A stretch of 64,000 nucleotides of DNA from Cellulosilyticum sp. I15G10I2 (GTDB taxonomy: Bacteria > Bacillota > Clostridia > Lachnospirales > Cellulosilyticaceae), in NCBI RefSeq assembly GCF_900095725.1, contig NZ_FMMP01000011.1, positions 1 through 64,000 on the forward strand. Direction: 5' to 3'. Positions 25,495-35,082 of this stretch are shown here, one piece after another. The position numbers were made by a program, and so were the translations under genes. The notes beneath the pieces were generated by a model, which was not told the DNA's origin, did no database searches, and saw only the letters and a list, made by a program, of their open reading frames with translations. Numbering within the stretch: position 1 is the first letter of the stretch; each line of letters begins with the position of its first letter.

Positions 25495-26748
25495 GTGACT
25501 GTAAAGACTGAGCATAAAATGACAGAAGAGGATATTGAATATCTTTGTAGATTATTAGTAGAGGTGCTTAAAATCCCTGTTTATTTTCTAGATGAAAAAT
25601 ATGAAGTTTGTTATGCTTTTGCATATGGGCATTTGAGCAATCCTTTGCAGCCCAGTTTAAAACAATTATTTAAGGAACTCTTTAGTCATAAGGAAGTTTA
25701 TGAGTGGCCTATTATTAAATCTACCAAGTACTATGAAAACTATTGTGCCATAAGACTGATTCAAGAAGGTGGTTTTAAAGGAACGTTTATTATAGGGCCT
25801 TCGCTTTATGCTTATGTTACGGCAAATGAAATAGATACTTTAATCAAAGCGAATGATCTCCCACTTAGTGCTAAAAGACAGTTTATTGACTATTATAATA
25901 CGGTTGCCATTTTTGACTATAAAAAACTTATAAGCACGAGTCTTTTAGTTTACTACTATGTTTATAAAGAACAAATGAGTGTATCGGAAGTTATGGAAAA
26001 GAACAGCTCGCTTAAGCAGGTGCCGGTAAAGATAAGAAATGATTGTGAAGCCTCTTTATCAAGAAATAGGCAGAGTATTGTATTTCATCATTCACAGTCT
26101 GGGGAAAAACATATTTTTAACTACATTAAGTCAGGCAATAAAGAAGCGATTTTAAAGTATCATCCTAAACCTCAGGATGGGGAAGTTGGTATTCTTTCAA
26201 AAAATAACCCACTCAGAGGGCAAAAAAATCTTGCGATCTGCAGTGTGACACTGGCAACGCGGGCGGCTATGGAAGGCGGGCTTGACTCAGAGACGGCTTA
26301 TACCCTCAGCGACCTATATATTCAGGAAATAGAAGAAATCAATGAGATAAAAGATTTATCAGATTTAGAAGTTAAGATGCTCTGTGATTTTGCAGACAGG
26401 GTCAAAAAGGTAAAAGAACATATATATTCAAAAGCCGTTAATGTATGTATAAGGTACATCTTTAAATACTTATATGAAGAAATCACACTTGTAAATTTAG
26501 GAAAGCAGGCGAACCTGCATCCGAGTTACCTTTCGGAGTTGTTTAAGAAAGAGGTAGGGATTACTGTAAGTGAATATATTCAAAAAGAGCGTATTGAAGA
26601 AGCTAAAAAATTGCTGGTATCGTCTAATTATACTTTGTTAGATATTGCGGCTTGGCTTCAATTCCATGATCAAAGTCATTTTACAAGAGTATTTAAAAAG
26701 TTTGAGCATATCACACCTAAAAAGTATAGAGATCTGCATATGGTATAA
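25495..26748 (+). CDS. AraC family transcriptional regulator
   Basis: 417 residues. The last about 100 residues hold two helix-turn-helix motifs (LVNLGKQANLHPSYLSELFK and LLDIAAWLQFHDQSHFTRVF) of the AraC family. The N-terminal about 180 residues form a sensor-like domain I cannot name, with GTFIIGPSLYAYVTANEIDT as a characteristic stretch, and a helical linker follows. Start is a GTG at 25495; an ATG at 25519 is an alternative. Its divergent position suggests it activates the GH3 gene. Confidence 0.88.
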   Translation: MTVKTEHKMTEEDIEYLCRLLVEVLKIPVYFLDEKYEVCYAFAYGHLSNPLQPSLKQLFKELFSHKEVYEWPIIKSTKYYENYCAIRLIQEGGFKGTFIIGPSLYAYVTANEIDTLIKANDLPLSAKRQFIDYYNTVAIFDYKKLISTSLLVYYYVYKEQMSVSEVMEKNSSLKQVPVKIRNDCEASLSRNRQSIVFHHSQSGEKHIFNYIKSGNKEAILKYHPKPQDGEVGILSKNNPLRGQKNLAICSVTLATRAAMEGGLDSETAYTLSDLYIQEIEEINEIKDLSDLEVKMLCDFADRVKKVKEHIYSKAVNVCIRYIFKYLYEEITLVNLGKQANLHPSYLSELFKKEVGITVSEYIQKERIEEAKKLLVSSNYTLLDIAAWLQFHDQSHFTRVFKKFEHITPKKYRDLHMV

Positions 26749-26793
26749 GAGACGTATTATATTTGATACCACTTTATATGAGGGGGAAACAAT

Positions 26794-27207
26794 ATGTGGA
26801 TATTATATGCTTTATTATCAGCGGTATTTGCAGCACTCACTTCGATTTTAGCGAAGATAGGGATTGAAGGAATCAGCTCTAATTTGGCAACTGCTATTAG
26901 AACGATTGTGGTACTTGTTATGGCTTGGGGAATTGTGTTTATGACAGGCACCTGGCATGAAATATCAAATATCAATCAAAAAAGCTGGGTGTTTTTAACC
27001 TTCTCAGGACTTGCTACAGGATTTTCATGGTTGTTTTATTACAAAGCACTTCAGATTGGAGAAGCTGCGAAGGTAGTACCTATTGATAAATTTAGTGTGG
27101 TGATTACCATGGTGCTCGCATTTGTTATATTAAAAGAGGCGATGACGGCTAAAACAATAATAGGGGGGATTTTTATAACTATTGGGACATTTGTTATGAT
27201 ATTATAA
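26794..27207 (+). CDS. Half-size EamA/DMT family transporter
   Basis: 137 residues with about five hydrophobic segments, covering a single EamA domain. Members of this length occur as a distinct family and would work as dimers, whereas typical EamA exporters carry two such domains. GGGGGAAAC precedes the ATG. It follows the AraC gene by 45 nt and may share its transcript. Substrate unknown. Confidence 0.85.
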   Translation: MWILYALLSAVFAALTSILAKIGIEGISSNLATAIRTIVVLVMAWGIVFMTGTWHEISNINQKSWVFLTFSGLATGFSWLFYYKALQIGEAAKVVPIDKFSVVITMVLAFVILKEAMTAKTIIGGIFITIGTFVMIL

Positions 27208-27427
27208 AGTTCTTGGGCGTCTACGAGAAGATTTTAGGGTTCTCCAGTTGCTCGCTTGCATATTTCTAAAAATCTAAGCACTTTCTTTAAATGAACGCTG
27301 CAAACTCGCTGCGCTCAAACAGTGCAGCTAAGTACCATTTAAATAAATTGCTAAGATTTTTTACGAAATACTCCAGAGGCAACTTCCGAGCCCTAAAATC
27401 TTCTTGCTAGGCGTAAAAAGATTTAAA
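27208..27427 (+). mobile_element. Family A element, degenerate copy 3
   Basis: About 220 bp directly after the EamA stop. It shares ATTTTAGGG, TTTCTAAAAATCTA, GCAAACTCGCT, GCTAAGTACCATTT and CCCTAAAATC in order with copies 1 and 2, but lacks the outermost inverted ends and the central CGACT/AGTCG hairpin. It fills most of the gap 27208-27511; the rest is the terminator at 27456. No target duplication is recognisable. Confidence 0.65.
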
Positions 27428-27455
27428 TAAGCATTAAGCGTATCAATAGCTATAA

Positions 27456-27502
27456 AATAAGCCTTGGTTAAGAAATGAAAAGACTCTTAACTAAGGCTTA
27501 TT
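27456..27502. terminator. Bidirectional hairpin terminator
   Basis: AATAAGCCTTGGTTAAG pairs with CTTAACTAAGGCTTATT (16 of 17 bp). T-rich sequence follows on the minus side, so it mainly serves the AraC-family gene at 27512. Confidence 0.75.
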
Positions 27503-27511
27503 TTGCAGATG

Positions 27512-28411
27512 TCAATCTTTTTTTGGATCAGAAATACAAAAGCGTTCGCGGTATTCGGACGGGCTGCAGTTGGCAAGTTTTTTAAAGACTGAACAAAAGT
27601 AGTTACTGGATGAAAAACCGGCCTCAAAAGCGATGTCTGTAATAGACATAGTACCCATCTCGAGTTCGTGCTTGGCATATTCGATTTTTCTTAAGGTAAT
27701 ATACTCATTAGGGGTAATACCAACCTCTTCTTTGAATTTGGTTTTAAATCTAGATAAGGATAAGGCAGCAATGGCAGCGAGGTCCTTTAATTGAATATTT
27801 GAGTAGAAATTTTCTTCTATATAATCGATAGACTTCTGGATATGAAAGTCTCGGGCAGACATACCATCTTGGTTAATTGTCTCTAGATTTGGGACATTAA
27901 AGATAAAACAACATAAATATTGCAGGCCGGAATGCATCGAAAATATATCACCTTTAGCAAATAAATCAAAGGCTTTTTTTAAGAGACCTATATGATAGGC
28001 ATCTAACTTAAGGTGCCTGTTTTTAAGGCTGCATAAAGCATCAAAAAGCGTATTACTGAGTTCTTTATTTAGGCCAAGTAAATTATCTTTACTTTTAAGA
28101 TCGATTTGAAAAGCATAAAATTCAGCAGGGTTTTGAGGGAGCGGGCCTGTACTATGCATTTCTGTAGGAAAGGTTATAAAGACTTCATTTCCGGTGATGT
28201 TGTAGCTTTTATCTTCTACATGGCAAAGACGTTTGCCTTTAACCAAACAGTGCATTTCTATAATGTTAGAGTGATAGTGCATGGGAGTGGGAATAATAGC
28301 TCTACTAAGATTCCAGTAAGCAAAGTTTTTAAGGCCGGGTATTTTATGGTAATCAAAGGTTATAACCTTCTTATGCTTTTCCCAGCAAAAATCATCTATG
28401 ATCTCATACAT
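27512..28411 (-). CDS. AraC family regulator with cupin-type sensor domain
   Basis: 299 residues. The N-terminal part (residues 20-150) has the AraC_binding cupin pattern, with PMHYHSNIIEMHCLVKG near residue 45. Residues 195-295 contain two helix-turn-helix motifs (IQLKDLAAIAALSLSRFKTK and ITDIAFEAGFSSSNYFCSVF). It would respond to a sugar or sugar acid. It reads away from the aldo-keto reductase gene by 51 nt in the same direction, so both could be co-transcribed. Confidence 0.9.
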   Translation of the reverse strand: MYEIIDDFCWEKHKKVITFDYHKIPGLKNFAYWNLSRAIIPTPMHYHSNIIEMHCLVKGKRLCHVEDKSYNITGNEVFITFPTEMHSTGPLPQNPAEFYAFQIDLKSKDNLLGLNKELSNTLFDALCSLKNRHLKLDAYHIGLLKKAFDLFAKGDIFSMHSGLQYLCCFIFNVPNLETINQDGMSARDFHIQKSIDYIEENFYSNIQLKDLAAIAALSLSRFKTKFKEEVGITPNEYITLRKIEYAKHELEMGTMSITDIAFEAGFSSSNYFCSVFKKLANCSPSEYRERFCISDPKKD

Positions 28412-28462
28412 CGACTATCACCTCTTTTATAATAATGATTATAGATTCTATTCTAACAAACT

Positions 28463-29362
28463 TTAGACAATATCTAAAGGGACTTTTTTTGAAGGCGCAG
28501 GAAAGATTTGATCAAGCTTCTGTAAATCTTCCTGATCAAGAGTAAATGTATTAACGCGTGCATTTTCTAACACATGAGCAGTATTAGAAGCCTTGGGGAT
28601 GGCAATCATGTTGTCGTGGCGCATACACCATGCCAACAAGATTTGTATAGGGGTGGCATGATGTTTATCTGCTACCTTTTTTAAATCTGGATGTTGGATG
28701 AGTCCTCTACGAAGGGTTCCAGCTTGAGCAATAGGGCAATAAGCCATAATGGGTATACTATTTTGTTTCTGCCAGTTTATTAAATCATATTCTATGCCTC
28801 TTGAACCTAGGTGATACAGTACTTGATTGACGGCACAGTGGCTACCCTTTGGCAGACTAACTAATTCTTTCATATCACGGGTATCAAAATTAGATACACC
28901 CCATCTCAGGATTTTGCCAGTCTTTATAAGGTTTTCCATACCTTCAATCGTTTCTTCCAATGGTATACTACCGCGCCAGTGCAACAAATAAAGATCCAGA
29001 TGATCTGTCTGCAGGCGTTTTAAACTATTCTCGCAGTTCTTTGCAATGTTTCTAAGACCTGCATTATGCGGATAGACTTTTGATACAAGAAAGACCTTAT
29101 CCCTCATATTTTTAATAGCTTCACCTGCCACGCACTCGGCACCACCGTCAGCATACATTTCTGCGGTATCAATCAGAGTCATGCCAAGATCTATACCAAG
29201 CCTCAAGGCTTCTATTTCATCTTTCTGTTTACCTGGGTTTTCTCCCATATACCATGTTCCCTGCCCGAGCTTGGGCACGGAAGCACCATCTGCTAATAAT
29301 ACTCTGTGCTCTTGGTTGATGCTATAGAGTTCTTGAGTTATTTTAGAATCAAGTTTTATCAT
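28463..29362 (-). CDS. Aldo/keto reductase
   Basis: 299 residues of the AKR barrel. The catalytic tetrad is visible as Asp in LIDTAEMY, Tyr in the same motif, Lys in FLVSKVYP and His in LYLLHWRG. The C-terminal NADP-binding part has IAIPKASNTAHVLENA. Such enzymes reduce aldehydes or ketones of sugars and 2-oxoaldehydes with NADPH. AGAAAGGAT precedes the ATG. It is divergent from the DHDPS-TRAP operon at 29632, so it may act on the same sugar acid or its products. Confidence 0.92.
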   Translation of the reverse strand: MIKLDSKITQELYSINQEHRVLLADGASVPKLGQGTWYMGENPGKQKDEIEALRLGIDLGMTLIDTAEMYADGGAECVAGEAIKNMRDKVFLVSKVYPHNAGLRNIAKNCENSLKRLQTDHLDLYLLHWRGSIPLEETIEGMENLIKTGKILRWGVSNFDTRDMKELVSLPKGSHCAVNQVLYHLGSRGIEYDLINWQKQNSIPIMAYCPIAQAGTLRRGLIQHPDLKKVADKHHATPIQILLAWCMRHDNMIAIPKASNTAHVLENARVNTFTLDQEDLQKLDQIFPAPSKKVPLDIV

Positions 29363-29537
29363 AATAATATCCTTTCTAAATCATATTTCATGCGTATACC
29401 TTTTTAATAAATATACAATATAAAGAAGAACATATCTAATGTTGTTAAAAAAACATTACTCATATCATTCTTATATTAGATAAACAAAAATATGTGTGTG
29501 TTATAAGTAAATGTATAAAAAAGTACTAAATATTATA

Positions 29538-29567
29538 TTGAATGCACCTAAGAATTAAAAATATTAT
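29538..29567 (+). promoter_or_regulatory. Likely promoter of the aldolase-TRAP operon
   Basis: TTGAAT (29538-29543) and TATTAT (29562-29567) are separated by 18 nt, 64 nt upstream of the first start codon. Confidence 0.5.
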
Positions 29568-29631
29568 ACTATAAACATCATCAAATACAAATAGACTTCA
29601 TTATAAATTGATACTAAGAGAGGAGCGAGAC

Positions 29632-30552
29632 ATGAAAAGCACTATAGCAAATGGTGTATGGCCTACTATGGTAACGCCTTATACAGAAGATAATAAAGTT
29701 GACTATGAAGGTGTACTAAAAATTATTGATTGGTACGATAAGCAAGGCGTGGCAGGTATATTTGCAGTATGCCAATCTAGTGAAATGTTTTTTCTTTCAA
29801 AAGAGGAAAGATTAGAGCTTGCAAAGTTTATAGTAGAAAATACTCCTAAACATATGGGGGTTATAGCATCAGGACATGTAGCGGATACAGCTTGCGAACA
29901 AATTGAAGAGGCAAAAGAGGTTATAGACTTAGGGATAGATGCCTATGTATTTATTTCCAATAAGTTTGCCGCACCAGATGAAGGTGAAGAAGTAGTTAAG
30001 AAAAATATTGATAAGATCGTTAATAGTATACATAATATTAATTTTGGTATTTATGAATGTCCTTATCCGTATAAAAGACTTATCACACCAGAAACTCTAA
30101 AGTGGTGTGCTGACACAGACAGATTTCTATTTCTTAAGGATACGTGCTGTAATCTAGAGGGACTGCAGGCTAAAGTAAATGCTACAGCAGGAACAAACTT
30201 AAAGATCTACAATGCGAATGCAGCAACACTACTCGAAAGTTTAAAAATGGGATGCGCTGGGTATAGTGGGATTATGACAAACTTCCATGCAGAACTTTAT
30301 GTATGGCTGTGTGAGAATTATGCTAAATATCCTGGAAAGGCTGAGAAATTACAAGCGTTTTTAGGCGCAGCTTCGGTGATAGAATGTCAGTGCTATCCGG
30401 TTAATGCAAAGTATCATATGCAGCTTGAAGGATTAGGTATTAATTATCATAGCCGCGTAAAAGACAAAAATGAACTTACCCAGAGTAGGCAGATAGAGGT
30501 TAAACAGATGCAGGTTATGTATCATCTCGTTAAAGAATGGCTGGATATCTAA
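29632..30552 (+). CDS. DHDPS/N-acetylneuraminate lyase family aldolase 1
   Basis: About 306 residues of the DapA/NanA barrel. The Schiff-base Lys169 lies in FLKDTCC and the substrate-binding Tyr region is GIYECPYPYKR. Members cleave or condense 2-keto-3-deoxy sugar acids, sialic acid or aspartate semialdehyde. The unusual Cys-rich sequence after the lysine sets it apart from DapA. Start 29632 has GAGAGGAG upstream. It precedes a TRAP importer, and a second member of the family closes the operon at 34103, so sugar-acid breakdown is more likely than lysine synthesis. Confidence 0.87.
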   Translation: MKSTIANGVWPTMVTPYTEDNKVDYEGVLKIIDWYDKQGVAGIFAVCQSSEMFFLSKEERLELAKFIVENTPKHMGVIASGHVADTACEQIEEAKEVIDLGIDAYVFISNKFAAPDEGEEVVKKNIDKIVNSIHNINFGIYECPYPYKRLITPETLKWCADTDRFLFLKDTCCNLEGLQAKVNATAGTNLKIYNANAATLLESLKMGCAGYSGIMTNFHAELYVWLCENYAKYPGKAEKLQAFLGAASVIECQCYPVNAKYHMQLEGLGINYHSRVKDKNELTQSRQIEVKQMQVMYHLVKEWLDI

Positions 30553-30610
30553 AAATAATATCTACTATAAAAACTGATTTGTAGTAGACTATATTAAAAG
30601 GAGGAGTATT

Positions 30611-31687
30611 ATGTTTAAGAAGATGGTAGCAATTTCAATGGTCGTAGCAACAATGTTTACAGTAGGGGGATGTGGGGCAAATAACCCAAAAGAGGCGTCA
30701 CAGCCGTCACCAGCAGCTCAAGCTGAAACAAAAAGCCAAGAAGCACAAGTGCCAGCAGGTGAAACACCAATTGAACTTAAATTTACAAGTGTTTCTGTTC
30801 CGGGGGATACGCACACAGAATCTATGGATGTATTTGCAAAAAAAGTAGAAGAATTATCAGAGGGATCGATTAAGGTTAAGGTTTATCATTCAGGGTCACT
30901 TTTCTCATCAGAAAATGAGTTTGATGCACTCTTAAACGGAGATGTTGATATGGCATATATATCAAATCCAACTATAGCGACAAAGATAGATTACTTTAAC
31001 ATGTTTACATCTGGTTATTTCTTTAAAGATTATGAACATATGACATCAACATTAAATGGAGATATCGGTAAAAATATCATCAGAAAGGATATTGAAGAAG
31101 AACTTGGCATTGTGCCGCTAGCGAGCTTCTACCTTGGATCTCGTCAAGTCAATACGACTAAAAAAGCAATCAATAGTTATGATGATATGAAAGGCTTATT
31201 GCTTAGAATGCCTAACTCACCAGCATGGTTATTCTTAGGTAAAGCATTAGGCGCAAATCCTACACCAATGTCATTTAATGAAGTTTATACAGGTCTTTCT
31301 ACAGGGGCGATTGATGCACAAGATAATCCGCTTCCAACAGTGCAAAGTGCTAAATTCTATGAGGTTACAAAATACATTGCAGTAACAAATCACGTTATTG
31401 ACTCGATTTATCCTACTATTAATAAAGTAACTTGGGAGAAGATGAGTGAAAAACAACAACAAGCTATGAGAGAGGCGATCGAGTTCACAAGAGACTTCTG
31501 TGATACAACTAACCTTGAAAAAGAAGCAAATCTTCTTAAATTCTTGGAAGAACAAGGCTTAACGGTTACTCGTCCAAATCTTGATGAGTTTAGAGAAAAA
31601 GTACAAGCAGCATATCTTGAGGATTCAGAGCAAACAGCCAAATGGAATATGGATCTTTTTGAAGAGATACAAGCAGCTGCAAAATAA
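30611..31687 (+). CDS. TRAP transporter substrate-binding lipoprotein (DctP family)
   Basis: 358 residues. A lipoprotein signal (hydrophobic stretch, VGGC lipobox at about residue 20) precedes a DctP domain, with YHSGSLFSSENEFDALLNGDVDMAY and LLLRMPNSPAWLFLGKALGA as recognisable parts. TRAP receptors bind carboxylates, typically sialic acid, uronates or aldonates, through an Arg in the second of these regions. It is followed by DctQ and DctM genes. A weak hairpin (TCTACTA/TAGTAGA at 30561-30588) precedes it and may separate it from the aldolase message. Confidence 0.94.
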   Translation: MFKKMVAISMVVATMFTVGGCGANNPKEASQPSPAAQAETKSQEAQVPAGETPIELKFTSVSVPGDTHTESMDVFAKKVEELSEGSIKVKVYHSGSLFSSENEFDALLNGDVDMAYISNPTIATKIDYFNMFTSGYFFKDYEHMTSTLNGDIGKNIIRKDIEEELGIVPLASFYLGSRQVNTTKKAINSYDDMKGLLLRMPNSPAWLFLGKALGANPTPMSFNEVYTGLSTGAIDAQDNPLPTVQSAKFYEVTKYIAVTNHVIDSIYPTINKVTWEKMSEKQQQAMREAIEFTRDFCDTTNLEKEANLLKFLEEQGLTVTRPNLDEFREKVQAAYLEDSEQTAKWNMDLFEEIQAAAK

Positions 31688-31723
31688 TTATTTGATAGTT
31701 TATTTTGATAAGGGGGACAGCGC

Positions 31724-32215
31724 TTGGATAATGTAAAAAAAATTGGAAAAAAAGTGATCGACTTTCTTGGAATAACTGTTCCTACAATAACATTTCTTAT
31801 TATATTTATTACTTTTATGATAGGGATAATTTCAAGGTATGTGCTTAGACAACCGGTTCCTTGGACCTATGAAATAAGTATTTTAGCGTATATGTGGACC
31901 ATGTTTTTTGGGGTCGGTCAAGCGATTAGACTCGATGAACATGTTGTATTTGGACTTGTGTATGACTCGGCAAGTGAGAAAGTTCAAAAGATATTCAGAG
32001 TTATTTATAACTTAGCTGTTGCTATTTTAGTGACTATTGCATTTATGCCTTGTTTAAACTCTATGTTGAGTAAAAGAGGAATAACAGGTGTATTGCAGCT
32101 TCCTTATAAATGGGTATTTGCACCTTTTCTCTTGATGTTCATTGAGATCATTCTAAGATGTGCCTACAACGTCATTAAAGAATTTATGCTACAAAAGAAG
32201 GAAGAGGTGAAATAA
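31724..32215 (+). CDS. TRAP transporter small permease (DctQ family)
   Basis: 163 residues with four hydrophobic segments, the DctQ pattern; WTYEISILAYMWTMFFG is characteristic. Start is a TTG at 31724 with AGGGGGA just ahead. It forms the membrane complex with the large subunit, whose gene begins one base after its stop region. Confidence 0.92.
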   Translation: MDNVKKIGKKVIDFLGITVPTITFLIIFITFMIGIISRYVLRQPVPWTYEISILAYMWTMFFGVGQAIRLDEHVVFGLVYDSASEKVQKIFRVIYNLAVAILVTIAFMPCLNSMLSKRGITGVLQLPYKWVFAPFLLMFIEIILRCAYNVIKEFMLQKKEEVK

Positions 32216-32216
32216 T

Positions 32217-33506
32217 ATGCCACTAAGTGTTATTATACTTTTTGCAGTAATGGCTTTGTGCTTTATTATCCGAATGCCTGTATCCTTCTCAATGCTGGCC
32301 GCATCAATTATATACTTTATAGTGAGTGGCAATGACATGGGGCAAGTATTCACGGTTATAACTGGTAATATGTTTTCAAATTATATTATGCTTGCAGCGC
32401 CGCTATTTATCTTTACAGCAAATGTTATGAACCAAGGACTTGTAACAGATAAAATCTTTAAATTTTGTAATGGTCTGTTAGGTAAATTTAAAGGTGGGAC
32501 AGCACAGGTTAATGTTTTTGCATCCCTTATATTTTCAGGCATGACAGGTTCTGCTATTGCAGATGCATCAGGGCTTGGACTTATGGAAATAGAACAGATG
32601 AAAAAAGAAGGTTATGATGATGGCTTTAGCTGTGCAATTACAGCGGCGTCAGCTACAGTGGGACCTATTTTTCCACCAAGTATTCCAATGATCGTTTATG
32701 CGATGCTATCTGGTGCATCTATTGGCAACTTGTTTATGGGGGGGATGGTACCAGGCGTGCTTCTTGCGGGAATACTTATGATTTATGTGGCTGTTATCTC
32801 ACATAAAAGAGACTATCCAAGAGGTGAAAAATATACAAGAAGAGAGTTTTTAAAGTTTTCTATTCAAGCCATACCAGCACTTATGACACCAGTTATTTTG
32901 CTTGGCGGTATTTATGGCGGAGCTGTTACGCCTACAGAAGCGGGAGCAGTTGCAGCTTTATATGCTATTATCGTTTCAGTCTTAGTTTATAGAAATATGG
33001 GTGCGGGTGAGCTTTGGAAGATCTTAAGAGAAAGTGCAAGAATGACAGCGGTCCTCGGATTATTAGTAGGTACTGCAATGTTGTTTTCTTATATCATTGC
33101 ACTTGAGCAGATACCTAATCTTGTGACAGATGCAGTAATGGGTGTTACGAATAATCCCCTAATCTTCTTATTTGTTGTTAATATTGTATTTCTGCTACTC
33201 GGAACCGTAATGGATGTAAGTACGATACAGCTTGTATTTGTTCCTATGATTATTCCGCTTGTCAAAGCATTTGGCATAGACCTTGTACACTTTGGAGTAG
33301 TCATTTGTCTTAATATGATGATAGGACTTTCAACACCACCATTTGGGATGCTGTTATTTATTGTATCGGGTATGAGTAAGACACCTATTAAGAAGGTTAT
33401 AAGAGAAATACTTCCAATGGTAATCATTATGATTATACTGTTATTTATTATTACATATGTACCAGATATTGTAATGTGGATGCCACGTACATTTGGAATT
33501 AAATAA
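32217..33506 (+). CDS. TRAP transporter large permease (DctM family)
   Basis: 429 residues, about twelve hydrophobic segments, elevator-type transporter driven by Na+. GMTGSAIADASGLG, ATVGPIFPPSIPMIVYA and GLSTPPFGMLLFI are DctM signatures. GAGGTG precedes the ATG, directly after dctQ. A strong terminator follows at 33530. Confidence 0.95.
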   Translation: MPLSVIILFAVMALCFIIRMPVSFSMLAASIIYFIVSGNDMGQVFTVITGNMFSNYIMLAAPLFIFTANVMNQGLVTDKIFKFCNGLLGKFKGGTAQVNVFASLIFSGMTGSAIADASGLGLMEIEQMKKEGYDDGFSCAITAASATVGPIFPPSIPMIVYAMLSGASIGNLFMGGMVPGVLLAGILMIYVAVISHKRDYPRGEKYTRREFLKFSIQAIPALMTPVILLGGIYGGAVTPTEAGAVAALYAIIVSVLVYRNMGAGELWKILRESARMTAVLGLLVGTAMLFSYIIALEQIPNLVTDAVMGVTNNPLIFLFVVNIVFLLLGTVMDVSTIQLVFVPMIIPLVKAFGIDLVHFGVVICLNMMIGLSTPPFGMLLFIVSGMSKTPIKKVIREILPMVIIMIILLFIITYVPDIVMWMPRTFGIK

Positions 33507-33529
33507 GGATTCAATAACTCTTTGAAATA

Positions 33530-33570
33530 AGCCTTCTTTTTCTAATAATATAATAGAAAAAGAAGGCTTT
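33530..33570. terminator. Intrinsic terminator after dctM
   Basis: AGCCTTCTTTTTCTA pairs perfectly with TAGAAAAAGAAGGCT. The short T tail on both sides makes it partial; the yhcH and aldolase 2 genes downstream could be read through. Confidence 0.8.
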
Positions 33571-33617
33571 ATCTAAACATAAACAACCGGTATAACACCA
33601 CAACAGGGGGGATTTGA

Positions 33618-34100
33618 ATGATCGTTGACCATATTAGCAATCTAAAAAAATATAATGAATTGGGACTTTGGGGAGAGAAGATTATAGAGTTTATTGCGTA
33701 TTTTCAGAAAGCGAAGTTAAGAGATGGCAGGTATGACATTTTAGGAGATAATCTTTTTGCACTTGTACAAAGTTATATGACGATACCAAGTGACGAGGGA
33801 AGGTGGGAATCACATCAGGAGTATGTTGATCTACAGTATATCGTACAAGGCGCAGAGATGATGTATTGGGCACTTACTGATACGCTGGCAGTCAGCGAAG
33901 ATCATACGCCAGAAAAGGATATTCTGTTTTATCATAAGGGGCCCCATAAGGCAGCGCTCATATTAGAAAGAGATATGTTTGCTTTGCTTCTTACCCATGA
34001 TGCGCACATGCCTTGTTGTGAGACTTTGCATAAACAGAAGGTAAAAAAAATAGTCTTTAAAATAAAATCAACGATACTAAAGCGTGGTTTGGAGGAATAA
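33618..34100 (+). CDS. YhcH/YjgK/YiaL family protein
   Basis: 160 residues of the DUF386/YhcH cupin family (with EbgC and E. coli YhcH/NanQ). The metal-site region WESHQEYVDLQYIVQGAE and the end HDAHMPCC are diagnostic. E. coli NanQ opens sialic acid anomers, so this protein may act as an anomerase of the acid sugar brought in by the TRAP importer. CAGGGGGG precedes the ATG, and the second aldolase gene starts 2 nt after its stop, so these two are coupled. Confidence 0.9.
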   Translation: MIVDHISNLKKYNELGLWGEKIIEFIAYFQKAKLRDGRYDILGDNLFALVQSYMTIPSDEGRWESHQEYVDLQYIVQGAEMMYWALTDTLAVSEDHTPEKDILFYHKGPHKAALILERDMFALLLTHDAHMPCCETLHKQKVKKIVFKIKSTILKRGLEE

Positions 34101-34102
34101 TA

Positions 34103-35005
34103 ATGAAAAAATTACATGGCGTGACAACTGCTATGGTTACTCCTATGGATGAGATGGGTCGTGTTAATCTAGAAGGTGTAAAACAGCTGACAAACTTTTT
34201 AATTGAAAAGGGGGTAGATTGTCTGTATCCCTTAGGAACTACAGGTGAAATGCTCAAGTTAAGTATTGAGGAAAGAAAAATAGTAGCAGAAACAATCATT
34301 GCAACAACAAAAGGAAGAGCTACAGTGTACATACATGTAGGATCTATGAGTACAGACACAACGATAGAGCTTGCAAAGCATGCCCAAGCTATAGGGGCAG
34401 ATGGTATTGGGATAGTTACACCCGTCTTTTTCTATACCAATGAAAGAGAACTTGAAAATTATTTTGTGCAAGTTGCAAATAGCGTTTCGGAAGATTTTCC
34501 GGTATATCTCTATTCGATTCCACAGTGTGCAGCTAATGATATTTCAGTAGAACTATTACAGAAAATGATGACTAGATGTAAAAATGTAGTAGGGATTAAA
34601 TATAGCTTTGGAGATTTTGTAAAAACACAAGAATACAGCTTGGTCAACGGGGGGGATGTTTCAGTGATGCATGGCTGTGACAGACTTTTTGCACCGCTTT
34701 TAACACTTGGTTGTGATGGCACTATATCTGGAATATCCTGTGTATATCCAGAACCTTTTGTAGCTGTTTATAAGGCTTTTAATGAAAATAATATTCCAGA
34801 AGCTAGACGGCTACAGAATATAGCTGCTACTTTTTGTAAGGTATTAAGAGGCGGTACGAATATGGCGTATTTTAAGTCTGCCTTAGAACATAGAGGAATA
34901 GCTGCAGGACATATGAGAAAACCATCTCTTAACTTAACATTAGACGAATTAACTGCATTTAAAAAAGAGCTTATCAAATTAGATGAATTATTAAAGGAGA
35001 TATAA
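34103..35005 (+). CDS. DHDPS/N-acetylneuraminate lyase family aldolase 2
   Basis: 300 residues. GTTGEMLKLSIEER near residue 45 is the pyruvate-binding signature, Lys166 in VVGIKYSFGDF is the Schiff-base lysine and YLYSIPQ holds the Tyr. It is closer to classic DapA/NanA/KDG aldolases than aldolase 1. With TRAP and YhcH genes it suggests cleavage of a 2-keto-3-deoxy sugar acid or nonulosonate into pyruvate plus an aldehyde or aldose. NanE and NanK are not in the window. Confidence 0.88.
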   Translation: MKKLHGVTTAMVTPMDEMGRVNLEGVKQLTNFLIEKGVDCLYPLGTTGEMLKLSIEERKIVAETIIATTKGRATVYIHVGSMSTDTTIELAKHAQAIGADGIGIVTPVFFYTNERELENYFVQVANSVSEDFPVYLYSIPQCAANDISVELLQKMMTRCKNVVGIKYSFGDFVKTQEYSLVNGGDVSVMHGCDRLFAPLLTLGCDGTISGISCVYPEPFVAVYKAFNENNIPEARRLQNIAATFCKVLRGGTNMAYFKSALEHRGIAAGHMRKPSLNLTLDELTAFKKELIKLDELLKEI

Positions 35006-35082
35006 ATATTAATTGCTATTAGTCTTTTTTCGGCACTCACCACATGGCTTCCAAGTATTTTAGGTTACTAAAGTAATACAAT

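Noticed and set aside
33089-33514. Antisense frame of 141 codons in dctM
   Set aside because: Shadow of a hydrophobic coding sequence; dctM has full family signatures on the other strand.
29632-35005. Complete sialic acid catabolic operon
   Set aside because: TRAP, YhcH and a NanA-like aldolase fit, but NanE and NanK are absent and the aldolases are not clearly NanA.
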